From: Sandarakinorhabdus oryzae
GTDB taxonomy: Bacteria > Pseudomonadota > Alphaproteobacteria > Sphingomonadales > Sphingomonadaceae
Direction: 5' to 3'
Assembly: GCF_009733735.1 (NCBI RefSeq)
Contig: NZ_WNJP01000004.1
Location: 1-52,409, forward strand
DNA length: 52,409 nt
The notes beneath the pieces are model-generated. The model did no database searches. It was not told the origin of the DNA and was given only the letters and a program-made list of their open reading frames with translations. Made by a program: the position numbers and the translations under genes. This document shows, one piece after another, positions 24,813-33,241 of this stretch. Every line of letters starts with the position of its first letter. Position 1 is the first letter of the stretch.

Positions 24813-25732
24813 GCGTGCTCCCAGCCCAGCCGGGCGGGCAGCGAAACCGGCTGGCCAGCGAAGCTGAGCGACAGGCCAACGCCCGCACACACCCGGCCAA
24901 TCGCGGTCACCGGCGGGCCAGCGGCGGGCGGCGGCGGGACACCGTCGGGCAGCGAAAACAGCAATTCATAATCGTCACCAGCCGTCACGCGGGCCAGCAG
25001 ATCGTCCAGCGACGCGGCCGGGCGGGACAGCGGCACGGCCTCCAGATCGATCGCCAGCGCCACCCCGCTGGCTGCCGCCAGGCGCTGGGCATCGATCAGC
25101 AACCCGTCAGACACATCCATCCCGGCCGTGGCCACCCCGCCCAACGCCGCGCCGAGCGCGAGGCGCGGCGTCGGCCGGCGGAAACGGTTGAGCAAGTGCT
25201 TGTCAAACCGGGCTTTTCCCTGCGCGATGGCCAGGCCCAGGCCGGCATCGCCGATGCTGCCCGAGACGTACAGCACGTCCCCCGGCCGGGCGCCGGCGCG
25301 GCCCAGCGCCTTGCCCGGCTCGACCCAGCCGATGGCGGTCAGCCCCAGCACGGCGCGGTCAAGCCCGGTGACGGTATCGCCACCCCACAGGGAAACATTG
25401 AATGTTTCCAAGGCCCTGGCCAGCCCGGCCACGAAGGCTTCGCGCCAGGCGTCGTCCTCGGCGGCTGACAGCCCCAGCCCGAGCAGCACCCCGGCCGGAG
25501 TCGCCGCCATCGCCGCCAGGTCCGACAGGTTCACCGCCAGCAGCTTCCACGCCACGTCAGACGGCGGATCGCCGGGCAGATAATGCACACCGGCGGCCAA
25601 AATATCGTGTGTAAACACCAGGTTGCGCCCCAGCGGCGGGGTCCAGACCGCTGCGTCATCAACCAATCCGCGCGCCGCGCTGTTGATGGCCAGGGGCGCA
25701 AGCAGGCGGGCGATGAAGTCCCGCTCCGCCAT
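24809..25732 (-). CDS. thiL: Thiamine-monophosphate kinase
   Basis: Phosphorylates thiamine monophosphate to the cofactor thiamine pyrophosphate. The 307-residue protein has the PurM-like fold and usual length. Conserved stretches: LVDDAAVWTPP (Asp metal/ATP ligands), VFTHDILAAGVHYLPGDPPS, KLLAVNLSDLAAMAATPAGV, LWGGDTV, LYVSGSIGDAGLGL, GMDVSDGLLIDAQRLA and VTAGDDYELLFSLP. The ATG lies 5 bases after the nusB stop, on the same strand; nusB-thiL is a common pairing. Confidence 0.95.
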   Translation of the reverse strand: MAERDFIARLLAPLAINSAARGLVDDAAVWTPPLGRNLVFTHDILAAGVHYLPGDPPSDVAWKLLAVNLSDLAAMAATPAGVLLGLGLSAAEDDAWREAFVAGLARALETFNVSLWGGDTVTGLDRAVLGLTAIGWVEPGKALGRAGARPGDVLYVSGSIGDAGLGLAIAQGKARFDKHLLNRFRRPTPRLALGAALGGVATAGMDVSDGLLIDAQRLAAASGVALAIDLEAVPLSRPAASLDDLLARVTAGDDYELLFSLPDGVPPPPAAGPPVTAIGRVCAGVGLSLSFAGQPVSLPARLGWEHA

Positions 25733-25737
25733 GCCGG

Positions 25738-26190
25738 TCAGCCGCGCACCCGGCGCGCCACAGCATCCAGCAAGCCATTGACGAACTTGGCTTCCTTCTC
25801 GTCGTGGAAGGCGTGGGCGACATCGACATATTCGTTGATCACGGTCGCCGCCGGCACGTCCGCCCGCGCCACCAGTTCATACACCGCAGCGCGCAACAAG
25901 GCCCGCATCGGGCGATCGAGCCGGTTCAGCGACCAGCCTTGCGCCAGGCCCGCGCTGATCAGTTCGTCCAGCTCAGCCTGGCGGGCGGCGACGCCGGCCA
26001 CGACATCGTCGAAGAATGGTTCATCGGCGGCAAGATATTCAGCGCCCTCGATTTCCTGGCCCAACCGGTGGGTGTGGAACTCGGTCAGCAGCTTGGGCAC
26101 GGTCTCGCCGCGCATCTCGAGCTGATACAGGGCCTGCACGGCGGCGAGGCGGGCCGCCGAGCGGCCGCGATAGTCTGGAATGCTGGTCAC
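25738..26190 (-). CDS. nusB: Transcription antitermination protein NusB
   Basis: A 150-residue all-helical RNA-binding protein that with NusE/S10 binds boxA RNA and helps rRNA antitermination. Family marks: RSAARLAAVQALYQLEMRGE at the start, DDVVAGVAARQAELDELI in the middle, and MRALLRAAVYELVARADVPAATVINEYVDVAHAF with KFVNGLLDAVAR at the end. It is first of a nusB-thiL pair and divergent from dnaB. In many alphaproteobacteria ribH precedes it; it does not here. Confidence 0.96.
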   Translation of the reverse strand: MTSIPDYRGRSAARLAAVQALYQLEMRGETVPKLLTEFHTHRLGQEIEGAEYLAADEPFFDDVVAGVAARQAELDELISAGLAQGWSLNRLDRPMRALLRAAVYELVARADVPAATVINEYVDVAHAFHDEKEAKFVNGLLDAVARRVRG

Positions 26191-26257
26191 GGCGCGGCCT
26201 TACGCCATAGTGCGCGGCCCCGGCAAGCGGCGCAACTTGTCCCAGTTTCATACAGGC

Positions 26258-26266
26258 TTTTCCACA
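26258..26266. promoter_or_regulatory. DnaA-box-like nonamer upstream of dnaB
   Basis: TTTTCCACA fits the relaxed DnaA box consensus TTWTNCACA. It is a single copy in the nusB/dnaB intergenic region; chance occurrence is possible and there is no cluster, so it is not an origin. Confidence 0.25.
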
Positions 26267-26334
26267 GGGCTGCCCACCGCGAAATTTGCCGGCCCGCCTT
26301 GGCTTTGCCCCGGCGTTGCGCGATGGAAGCCGCC

Positions 26335-27837
26335 ATGGTCAGTCTCCCTCCCTCGATCACCCCGTTGCGCCTTGTCGACGGTGGTCCGGGCACGCCGACC
26401 CTGCCGCAGAATCTGGAAGCCGAAGCCGCCCTGCTGGGCGCGTTGATGATCGACAATCGGCTGGTCGAAGATGTCATCACCAAGCTGAAGGCCGAGCATT
26501 TCGCCGATCCGCTGCACGGGCGCATCTACGCCGCGATCCTGACGCTGTCGGCGCGCGGCATGGCGGCGACTCCGGTGACCCTGAAGCCGATGTTCGAGGC
26601 TGATCCGGCGATGGCCGAACTGGGTGGCCCCGGCTATCTCGCCAGCCTGACCCAGAATGGCGCGGCGCTGCTGGCGGCACGGGATTTTGCCAGCCAAATC
26701 TACGACCTTGCCCTGCTTCGGGAGCTGATCCGCGTTGGCCGCGACATGGTCACCGAGGCTAGCGACACCAGCCGCGACATCGCGCCGATCAGCCAGATCG
26801 AAGCCGCCGAAATGGCGCTCTACAAGGTGGCGGAAGCCGGCGAGGTGCAGGGCGCGGTCAAGACCTTCCGCGAGGCCGCTCTTGAGGCTGTCGCCCAGGC
26901 CGATCGCGCCAAACGGTCGGGCGGGCATTTGTCGGGCTACACCACCGGCCTGACAGGCCTCAATGAGAAGATGGGCGGCCTGCACAAGTCCGACCTCCTC
27001 ATCCTCGCTGGCCGCCCGGCGATGGGGAAGACCAGTCTTGCCACCAACATCGCCTTTTCCTGCGCCCAGCGTTTCGCGCAGGACAAGGCCCGCGGCATCG
27101 AGCCGGAAAAGTCCTCCGGCGCGCCGGTGGCCTTCTTCAGCCTCGAAATGTCGGCCGACCAGCTCGCCACCCGCATCCTGGCCGAACAATCGGAAGTGAA
27201 CGGCGAGTCGCTCAGGATGGGCAAGATTTCCGACGAGGATTTCACCCGCCTCGCCCGCGCCTCCTCGGAGCTTTCGGCGCTGCCGCTGTGGATCGACGAC
27301 ACACCCGGTCTGTCCATCGCCGCGCTGCGCACCCGCGCCCGCCGCCTGAAACGCCAACACGGCATCGGGCTGATCGTCGTCGACTATCTCCAGCTGCTCT
27401 CCGGTTCCAAGACCAGTGGCAGCGACAACCGCGTGCAGGAGATTTCCGAGATCACCCGCGGCCTCAAGACCCTGGCAAAGGAATTGAACGTGCCTGTGAT
27501 CGCGCTGTCGCAGCTGTCGCGCGCCGTCGAGAACCGGGAGGACAAGCGGCCGCAGCTGGCCGACCTGCGCGAATCCGGCACCATCGAGCAGGATTCGGAC
27601 ATCGTCATGTTCGTCTATCGCGAGGAATATTATCACAACCTCAAGCAGCCCGATCCCGAAGAGGCGGACAAGCACATCAAGTGGCGGGAAAAGGCCGAGA
27701 AAATCTTTGGCCTTGCCGAGGTGATCATCGCCAAGCAGCGCCACGGCGCCACGGGCACGGTGCCGCTGACCTTCATCAAGCAGTTCACCAAATTCGCCGA
27801 CCGTGCCGAAGGCGAGTTCGGCGGCCCGGGCTATTGA
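26335..27837 (+). CDS. dnaB: Replicative DNA helicase DnaB
   Basis: The hexameric 5'-3' helicase of the replisome. About 500 residues: N-terminal DnaG/DnaC-interacting domain (TLPQNLEAEAALLGALMIDN), then the RecA-like core with LAGRPAMGKTSLATNIA (Walker A), FFSLEMSADQLATRILAEQS, LIVVDYLQLLSG (Walker B), VPVIALSQLSRAVENREDKR and SDIVMFVYREEYY. No intein interrupts the core. ATG 26335 was chosen because GGAAG precedes it; ATG 26323 is in frame. The open frame reaches back to 25804 only as overlap with nusB on the other strand. No primase or loader gene is adjacent. Confidence 0.96.
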   Translation: MVSLPPSITPLRLVDGGPGTPTLPQNLEAEAALLGALMIDNRLVEDVITKLKAEHFADPLHGRIYAAILTLSARGMAATPVTLKPMFEADPAMAELGGPGYLASLTQNGAALLAARDFASQIYDLALLRELIRVGRDMVTEASDTSRDIAPISQIEAAEMALYKVAEAGEVQGAVKTFREAALEAVAQADRAKRSGGHLSGYTTGLTGLNEKMGGLHKSDLLILAGRPAMGKTSLATNIAFSCAQRFAQDKARGIEPEKSSGAPVAFFSLEMSADQLATRILAEQSEVNGESLRMGKISDEDFTRLARASSELSALPLWIDDTPGLSIAALRTRARRLKRQHGIGLIVVDYLQLLSGSKTSGSDNRVQEISEITRGLKTLAKELNVPVIALSQLSRAVENREDKRPQLADLRESGTIEQDSDIVMFVYREEYYHNLKQPDPEEADKHIKWREKAEKIFGLAEVIIAKQRHGATGTVPLTFIKQFTKFADRAEGEFGGPGY

Positions 27838-27931
27838 CGCAGGCGCTGCGCCAAAGCCGCTGAAAACCCCGTCATTTCGCCACTATCGACAGGCGGAGCG
27901 AGGGCGCATCGCACAGCATGATCGTCATCAC

Positions 27932-27962
27932 CTCTGGTCAGCCGGCAATTGGCCTGCCAGAG
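27932..27962. promoter_or_regulatory. Interrupted palindrome before the amine oxidoreductase gene
   Basis: CTCTGGtcaGCC and GGCctgCCAGAG (9 of 12 positions pair) around seven bases, ending 37 bases before the chosen start. It could be an operator for this gene or part of the dnaB terminator region; no T run follows. Confidence 0.35.
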
Positions 27963-27999
27963 TTGCATGACGCCACGCAAATGGGGGAAGCAGGGTCCG

Positions 28000-29592
28000 A
28001 TGAACTGGGCTGAAAATGGTCCGACGCGCCGCGAGGTCCTGCGCGCCATTGGCATGATGGCTGGCACCGCCGTGCTGTATCAGGCGATGGAGGTGCTGGG
28101 CCACGCCAAGGAAACCCAATTCGCTGGCCCGCCCAATCTGCAGGGCGCCCGGCCGGGAACCAAGGTGATCGTGCTCGGCGCCGGTCTGGCTGGCATGCTG
28201 GCCGCCTATGAACTGGGCAAGGCCGGCTATGACGTGCAGATCCTTGAATACAACAACCGCCCCGGCGGGCGGAACTGGTCGCTCTATGGTGGGGACACCT
28301 ATACCGAACTCGGCGGCGCTACCCAGAAGGTCGGCTTTGCGCCCGGCAATTATCTCAATCCCGGCCCTTGGCGCATCCCCTATCACCACCGCGCGCTGCT
28401 GCATTATTGCAAGAAGTTCGGCGTTGCGCTGGAGCCGTTCATCCAGATGAACCAGCAGGCGCTGGTGCACTCGGCCAAGGCGTTCGGCGGCAAGCCGATG
28501 CGCTATCGCGAGCTGCACGCCGATTGGGACGGCAATGTTGCCGAACTGCTGTCGAAAGCGATCGACAATCGCGGCCTCGACAGCGTGCTGACCAAGGACG
28601 ACGCAGACCGGCTGCGGCTGGCGCTGCGCGAATGGGGCGCGCTCGATCAGGACTTCAAATACACCAAGAACTACCGCTCCTCCCGCCGTCGCGGCTTCGA
28701 ACGCGCCCAAGGTGGCGGCGTGCTCGGTGAGCCGATCCCGTCCGAACCCTATCCGTTCAAGGACATCATGGATTCAGGCATCTGGCGGGTCGTGGCCCAG
28801 CACATGAACCTCGATCACCAGCATTCGATGTTCCAGCCGGTGGGCGGCATGGGCATGATCGGCCGCGGCTTTGCCAAACAGGTCGAAGGCAAGATCCGCT
28901 TCAACCAGAAGGTGACCAGCATCAGCCAGCAGGGCGGCAAGGTGACGGTGACCCACACCGACACCGGCAGCGGCGTCACCGGCACCACCGAAGCGGATTA
29001 TTGTGTCTGCACCATCCCGCTGTCCGTGCTCAGCCAGATCGACGTCGATTGCTCGCCCGGTCTTGATGCCGCCATCCACGCCGTGCCCTATTCCAACTCG
29101 GTGAAGGTCGGCCTCGAGTTCAAGCGCCGCTTCTGGGAAGAGGAAGAGGCGATCTATGGCGGGATCAGCTTCACCGACCGCGAGATCAGCATGATCTCCT
29201 ATCCGTCGGGCAAGCTGCACAGCGATGGCCCGGCGGTGATCCTGGGCGCCTACACCTTCGGGCCGGCCAGCTACAAATTTGCCGGTATGCCACCCGAGGA
29301 GCGCATCGCCCGCGCGCTGGAGCAGGGCAGCGTCTTCCACCCCGGCCGCTACAAGGAAGAGTTCATCGGCGGCGCCACCGTGGCGTGGAGCCGGTCGCCC
29401 TTCACCCTGGGCTGCTGCGCACAGTGGAACGAGGACACCCGCAAGGAACATTACCAGACGCTGGTCGCCGTCGATAACCGGCTGGTGCTGGCCGGTGAGC
29501 ATGCCAGCTATGTCGGCTGCTGGATGGAAGGCGCGATCCTGTCGTCGCTCGATGCCATCACCCGTCTGCACAAGCGCGCGCTGGAGGCCTGA
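28000..29592 (+). CDS. Tat-exported flavin monoamine oxidase-family oxidoreductase
   Basis: A 530-residue FAD enzyme of the amine oxidase (PF01593) family. It begins with a Tat-like signal, PTRREVLRAIGMMAGTAVLY, followed by KVIVLGAGLAGMLAAYELGK (dinucleotide fold) and LEYNNRPGGRNWSL; the C-terminal flavin motif is RLVLAGEHASYVGCWMEGAI. Such enzymes oxidise primary, secondary or cyclic amines, or L-amino acids. A cytochrome c gene starts 3 bases after its stop, so electrons probably pass to the cytochrome rather than to oxygen, as known for the nicotine dehydrogenase NicA2 with CycN. The amine substrate is unknown. Start ATG 28000 follows CAGGG; an ATG at 27967 is possible. Confidence 0.82.
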   Translation: MNWAENGPTRREVLRAIGMMAGTAVLYQAMEVLGHAKETQFAGPPNLQGARPGTKVIVLGAGLAGMLAAYELGKAGYDVQILEYNNRPGGRNWSLYGGDTYTELGGATQKVGFAPGNYLNPGPWRIPYHHRALLHYCKKFGVALEPFIQMNQQALVHSAKAFGGKPMRYRELHADWDGNVAELLSKAIDNRGLDSVLTKDDADRLRLALREWGALDQDFKYTKNYRSSRRRGFERAQGGGVLGEPIPSEPYPFKDIMDSGIWRVVAQHMNLDHQHSMFQPVGGMGMIGRGFAKQVEGKIRFNQKVTSISQQGGKVTVTHTDTGSGVTGTTEADYCVCTIPLSVLSQIDVDCSPGLDAAIHAVPYSNSVKVGLEFKRRFWEEEEAIYGGISFTDREISMISYPSGKLHSDGPAVILGAYTFGPASYKFAGMPPEERIARALEQGSVFHPGRYKEEFIGGATVAWSRSPFTLGCCAQWNEDTRKEHYQTLVAVDNRLVLAGEHASYVGCWMEGAILSSLDAITRLHKRALEA

Positions 29593-29595
29593 TCA

Positions 29596-30006
29596 ATGCG
29601 TTTCGTCCTGCTTGCCGTAACGCTGACCCTTGGCCTTATCGCCGGCCCGGCGCTGGCCCAGAAGCCGGCCAAACCGGCCCCCACGCCGCATCCGGGAGCC
29701 GAGGTCTATCAGAACATCTGCCAGGCCTGTCACATGGCCAATGCCATGGGCGGTGAAGGCGCCGGCCGCATCCCGGCGCTGGCGAAGAACGGCGCGCTGG
29801 AAGCCGCCGCCTATCCGATCATGGTGGTGACCGGCGGCAAGGGCGCCATGCCCTGGTTCCGCGGCCTGTTGACGGACCAGCAGATTGCCGACGTCATCAA
29901 CTATGTCCGGACCAATTTCGGCAATAAATACAAAGACAAGGTGACGCCGGCCCTGGTCGCCGAACTGGGCGTGCCGGCGCCGAAGGGCGGCAACCGCGAG
30001 CAGTGA
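29596..30006 (+). CDS. Periplasmic c-type cytochrome, partner of the amine oxidoreductase
   Basis: A 136-residue class I cytochrome c. A Sec signal peptide (FVLLAVTLTLGLIAGPALA, cut after residue 21) exports it; the heme motif is CQACH at residues 42-46 and the probable axial Met lies in GKGAMPWFRG. The C-terminal helix reads LTDQQIADVINYVRTNFGN. It starts 3 bases after the flavoenzyme stop, so the two are co-transcribed. It most likely accepts electrons from that enzyme in the periplasm and hands them to the respiratory chain. Confidence 0.9.
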   Translation: MRFVLLAVTLTLGLIAGPALAQKPAKPAPTPHPGAEVYQNICQACHMANAMGGEGAGRIPALAKNGALEAAAYPIMVVTGGKGAMPWFRGLLTDQQIADVINYVRTNFGNKYKDKVTPALVAELGVPAPKGGNREQ

Positions 30007-30012
30007 GGGCGG

Positions 30013-30038
30013 CGGCTCCTCCCCATGGGGAGGAGCCG
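30013..30038. terminator. 26-base perfect palindrome between convergent genes
   Basis: CGGCTCCTCCCCA joined directly to its reverse complement (13-bp arms). It sits between the cytochrome stop (30006) and the aceB stop (30046). As RNA it would form a strong hairpin on either strand, so a bidirectional stop is likely although no T tract follows. Confidence 0.55.
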
Positions 30039-30045
30039 GGCTGGC

Positions 30046-31644
30046 TCATTTGGCGAAATAATAGGCGTATGCCGGTGAAGTCAGGAACGGTTCCAGCCGT
30101 TCGGCCAGCACCAGGGTGCGGAACAGTTCGGCAGCTTGCCTGTACATGCCGGCTTCGAAGAAATTGTCCCCGACCTGGGCCTTGTATAGCGCCATTTGTT
30201 CCTCGGTGACGCGGGTGATCAGGGCGACGTCCACCGCTTCGCCGCTGTCCAGCGTGGCGCCGTGGGTGCGCCATTGCCACAGCTGGGTGCGGCTGATCTC
30301 GGCCGTGGCGGCATCCTCCATCAGATTGTGCAGCGGCACCGCGCCCTGGCCACGCAACCAGGCCGCGACATAGCCTATGCCGACATTGATGTTGTTGGTC
30401 AGCCCCGCCAGCGTGCGCGGGCCGGTCGGCGGCGTCACCAGATCATCGAACGTCGCTTCGCCGGCCGGTATCACGTGCAGCTGGTTGGGCGTCGGCATCA
30501 GCCGGTCAAACACCTCGCGCGCCACGCTGACCAGGCCGGGATGGGCGACCCAAGTGCCATCATGGCCCAGCTTCGCCTCGCGCTCCTTGTCGGCGCGCAC
30601 GGCGGCAAAGGCCTTCTCGTTGGCAGCCTCGTCGTCCTTCACCGGGATGAAGGCGCTCATGCCGCCCATGGCGTGGGCGCCGCGGCGGTGGCACACGCGC
30701 ACCACATGCGCGGCATAGGCGGCCATGAACGGCACCGTCATCGTCACTGCGGCGCGATCCGGCAGCAGCTTGGTGTGATCTGCCTGGAAGGTCTTGATAT
30801 AGCTGAAGATATAGTCCCACCGGCCGCAGTTGAGCGCGGTGATGTGGTCGCGCAGTTCATAGAGGATTTCCTCGGCCATGAAAGCGCCGGGCAGCGTTTC
30901 GATCAGCACGGTGGCGCGGATGGTGCCCAGCGGCAGACTGAGCATCGACTGAGCGGTGATGAAAAGATTGTTCCACAGCCGCGCCTCCAGGCTGTGCTCC
31001 AGCTTGGGCAGGTAAAAGTAGGGCCCGCTGCCCCTGGCCAGCAGCGTGTGCGCATTGTGGAAGAAATAGAGACCGAAATCGAAGATCGCGCCGGCGACGC
31101 GCTGGCCATCGACGATCAGGTGCGCCTCATCGAGATGCCAACCGCGCGGCCGGCAGATCAGCACGGCGGTCTTGTCGTACAGCCTGTAGCTTTTGCCCTT
31201 GTCCTCAAGGCTGATCGTGCCGGCCGCCGCATCACGCAGATTGACCTGGCCCTGCACCATCACGTCCCAGGTCGGTGCCGAGGCGTCTTCCAGGCAGGCC
31301 ATGAAGCACTGCGCGCCGCTGTTGAGTGCGTTGATCACCATCTTGCGATCACACGGCCCGGTGATCTCCACCCGGCGGTCAGTGAGATCGGCCGGGGCGG
31401 GGCGAACCTGCCACGAACGATCATCGCGGATCGCCGAATATTCCGGCGCAAAGCCGATGAAGCCGTCCTCATTGGTCCAGGTCTGGCGCTGCGCCCGAGC
31501 GCGCAGCAGGCTCTGCCGCGTCGGCTCATACATGCGGTGCAGCTGCGCGACGAAGGCCAGTGCCTCGGGGGTGAGGATGGTCTCGTAACCGGGCTGCATC
31601 GCGCCCTTGATCTCGACGCCCTGGAGAACCGGGTTGCTGGTCAT
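30046..31644 (-). CDS. aceB: Malate synthase A
   Basis: Condenses glyoxylate with acetyl-CoA to malate in the glyoxylate shunt. The 532-residue length fits the A isoform. Conserved blocks: LTPEALAFVAQLHRMYEPTR, CFMACLEDASAPTWD, RPRGWHLDEAHLIVDG, IRATVLIETLPGAFMAEEIL (catalytic Arg and Glu) and GMSAFIPVKDD. ATG 31644 is preceded by AAAGG. It begins 10 bases after the stop of the XRE-type regulator, on the same strand, so the two are probably co-transcribed, while aceA is transcribed divergently. Confidence 0.96.
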   Translation of the reverse strand: MTSNPVLQGVEIKGAMQPGYETILTPEALAFVAQLHRMYEPTRQSLLRARAQRQTWTNEDGFIGFAPEYSAIRDDRSWQVRPAPADLTDRRVEITGPCDRKMVINALNSGAQCFMACLEDASAPTWDVMVQGQVNLRDAAAGTISLEDKGKSYRLYDKTAVLICRPRGWHLDEAHLIVDGQRVAGAIFDFGLYFFHNAHTLLARGSGPYFYLPKLEHSLEARLWNNLFITAQSMLSLPLGTIRATVLIETLPGAFMAEEILYELRDHITALNCGRWDYIFSYIKTFQADHTKLLPDRAAVTMTVPFMAAYAAHVVRVCHRRGAHAMGGMSAFIPVKDDEAANEKAFAAVRADKEREAKLGHDGTWVAHPGLVSVAREVFDRLMPTPNQLHVIPAGEATFDDLVTPPTGPRTLAGLTNNINVGIGYVAAWLRGQGAVPLHNLMEDAATAEISRTQLWQWRTHGATLDSGEAVDVALITRVTEEQMALYKAQVGDNFFEAGMYRQAAELFRTLVLAERLEPFLTSPAYAYYFAK

Positions 31645-31654
31645 GAAAGGCCTT

Positions 31655-33073
31655 TCATTCGTCGGTGAAGCGGAAGGGGGTGAGCACGCGCTGGCGCTCG
31701 TCGAAGGCAAGATGGGCGCCGGCCGGCGGGGCACCGCGCTGGCGGCAGGCCGCGCGGTGGCAGGCAGCGCAGCCGGGTCCGATCGGCGTGGTCGGGCCGT
31801 TCAATTCCAGGCCGGCGCTCCACGACAAGGCGCCAGCGTGGGCGACGTCGCAGCCGATGCCGATGGCAAAGCCGGGGCGCGGCACCCCCCAGGGCAGGGC
31901 AGCGGTGCGGATGGTGCGGGCGATGGTGAGAAAGCGCTGGCCGTCTTCCAGTTCGACCAACTGGCGGCGGATTTCGCCAGGCCGATCAAAGGCGTGATAG
32001 ACGTGCCACAGTGCGCAGCCGCCAGCGACCGGCAGCGGTGATGGGCCGGGGGCGAAGCGCTTGGAGACCATGCCGGCGCGGTCCACGCGCAGGAAGAAGA
32101 AAGGCACGCCGCGCGCGCCGGGGCGGTGCAGCGTGGTGAGCCGATGCGCCACCTGTTCGAGGCCACGGCCAAAGCGCGCCTGCAGCAGTTCGACGTCATA
32201 GCCGGTGGCCTCGCAGGCGGCGAGGAAACGCGCGTAAGGCATCAGCGTGGCGGCGGCGGCGTATTTGGCCATGGCGACGGTGGCGGCGCGGGCGTCGAGC
32301 GGATCACTGATGCCGGCGCCGGCGATGGTGGCGGCAATTTCCGCCTTCAGTTCGATCAGCACCAGTTGCACGGCAGCGGCAAAGCCCCGGCTGGCGGCAT
32401 CCAATGACTCCGACAATTGCAGCTGGCGCGAATGGAGATCGAGCCGGCGCAAATGGCCCGGCATAACCTCCAGCGGCAGCGCCCGCACGGTGATGGCGTG
32501 GCGGGCGCGCAGCCGCTCGACCACGGCGGCGTTGAGATCCGGGCCGGACAGGCGCAGTTCGTCGGCCAGCTTTTCCGCCGCCTCGTCGAGCGCGGGAAAA
32601 TGATTGCCCGCGGCATCGATCATCTGCGTGACGGCGGCAATGGGGCCGGGTGGTGGCGGTTCCGGCCCGGTGGCCGGCGTGGCGGCAGCGAGGCGCAGCA
32701 GCGCATGGGCGATGGCCGGTGCGCGAGCGGCGAGGTCGCGCAGCTCGCTCCTGGGCACGTCGATGCCGATCAGCCGCGGATCAGTGAACAGCTTTGACAG
32801 GTCATCGACCAGCTCGCCCTCGTCATCTCCAGTCAGGCCACGGATATCGAGGTCGTAATTCTGGGCGAGCTTGAGCAGGAAACTGGCCGACAGCGGGCGC
32901 TGATCACGCTCGATCAGGTTGAGGTAAGACACGGAAACCCCAAGATCATTGGCCATCCGCGTCTGCGTGAGCCCGCGGGCATTGCGCAGCCGGCGCACGC
33001 GCGCGCCGGCGAAGATCTTGCGGCCGTTGCCCAGGGATTCGGGCAGGGCGGGCGAGGCGGGCAAGTCTGTCAA
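31655..33073 (-). CDS. XRE-family regulator of the short-chain fatty acyl type (RamB/ScfR-like)
   Basis: About 472 residues. N-terminal Cro/CI helix-turn-helix (RVRRLRNARGLTQTRMANDLGVSVSYLNLIERDQRP), a central IrrE/M78-like domain, then a C-terminal domain (DUF2083 type) with EQVAHRLTTLHRPGARGVPFFF, ALWHVYHAF and GPGCAACHRAACRQRGAPP. In actinobacteria and proteobacteria such proteins (RamB, PrpR, MccR) sense acyl-CoAs and control acetate, propionate or glyoxylate genes. The position between aceB and divergent aceA makes these its likely targets. The start is uncertain: no ATG precedes the HTH, so TTG 33073 is used and TTG 33064 is possible. Confidence 0.85.
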   Translation of the reverse strand: MTDLPASPALPESLGNGRKIFAGARVRRLRNARGLTQTRMANDLGVSVSYLNLIERDQRPLSASFLLKLAQNYDLDIRGLTGDDEGELVDDLSKLFTDPRLIGIDVPRSELRDLAARAPAIAHALLRLAAATPATGPEPPPPGPIAAVTQMIDAAGNHFPALDEAAEKLADELRLSGPDLNAAVVERLRARHAITVRALPLEVMPGHLRRLDLHSRQLQLSESLDAASRGFAAAVQLVLIELKAEIAATIAGAGISDPLDARAATVAMAKYAAAATLMPYARFLAACEATGYDVELLQARFGRGLEQVAHRLTTLHRPGARGVPFFFLRVDRAGMVSKRFAPGPSPLPVAGGCALWHVYHAFDRPGEIRRQLVELEDGQRFLTIARTIRTAALPWGVPRPGFAIGIGCDVAHAGALSWSAGLELNGPTTPIGPGCAACHRAACRQRGAPPAGAHLAFDERQRVLTPFRFTDE

Positions 33074-33241
33074 TATTTTTACAACTTCACAGCCTCATCC
33101 GGCGAAACTGGCACATTTACACACGATTCTTTGACTGAATCGGGTTGACCGGGCGGTAGCCCAAGCGCAGGGCGTTGACAAGTTTTACCGGCAGGGCGCG
33201 CCAGTGACCTTGCCAAAATGTCAGCGCAAGAGGAGTGGGCG

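Noticed and set aside
26258-26266. Replication origin near dnaB
   Set aside because: Only one DnaA-like nonamer, no AT-rich unwinding region, and no dnaA/hemE-type neighbours.
25804-26334. Long N-terminal extension of DnaB
   Set aside because: It is antisense to nusB and has no homology to DnaB.
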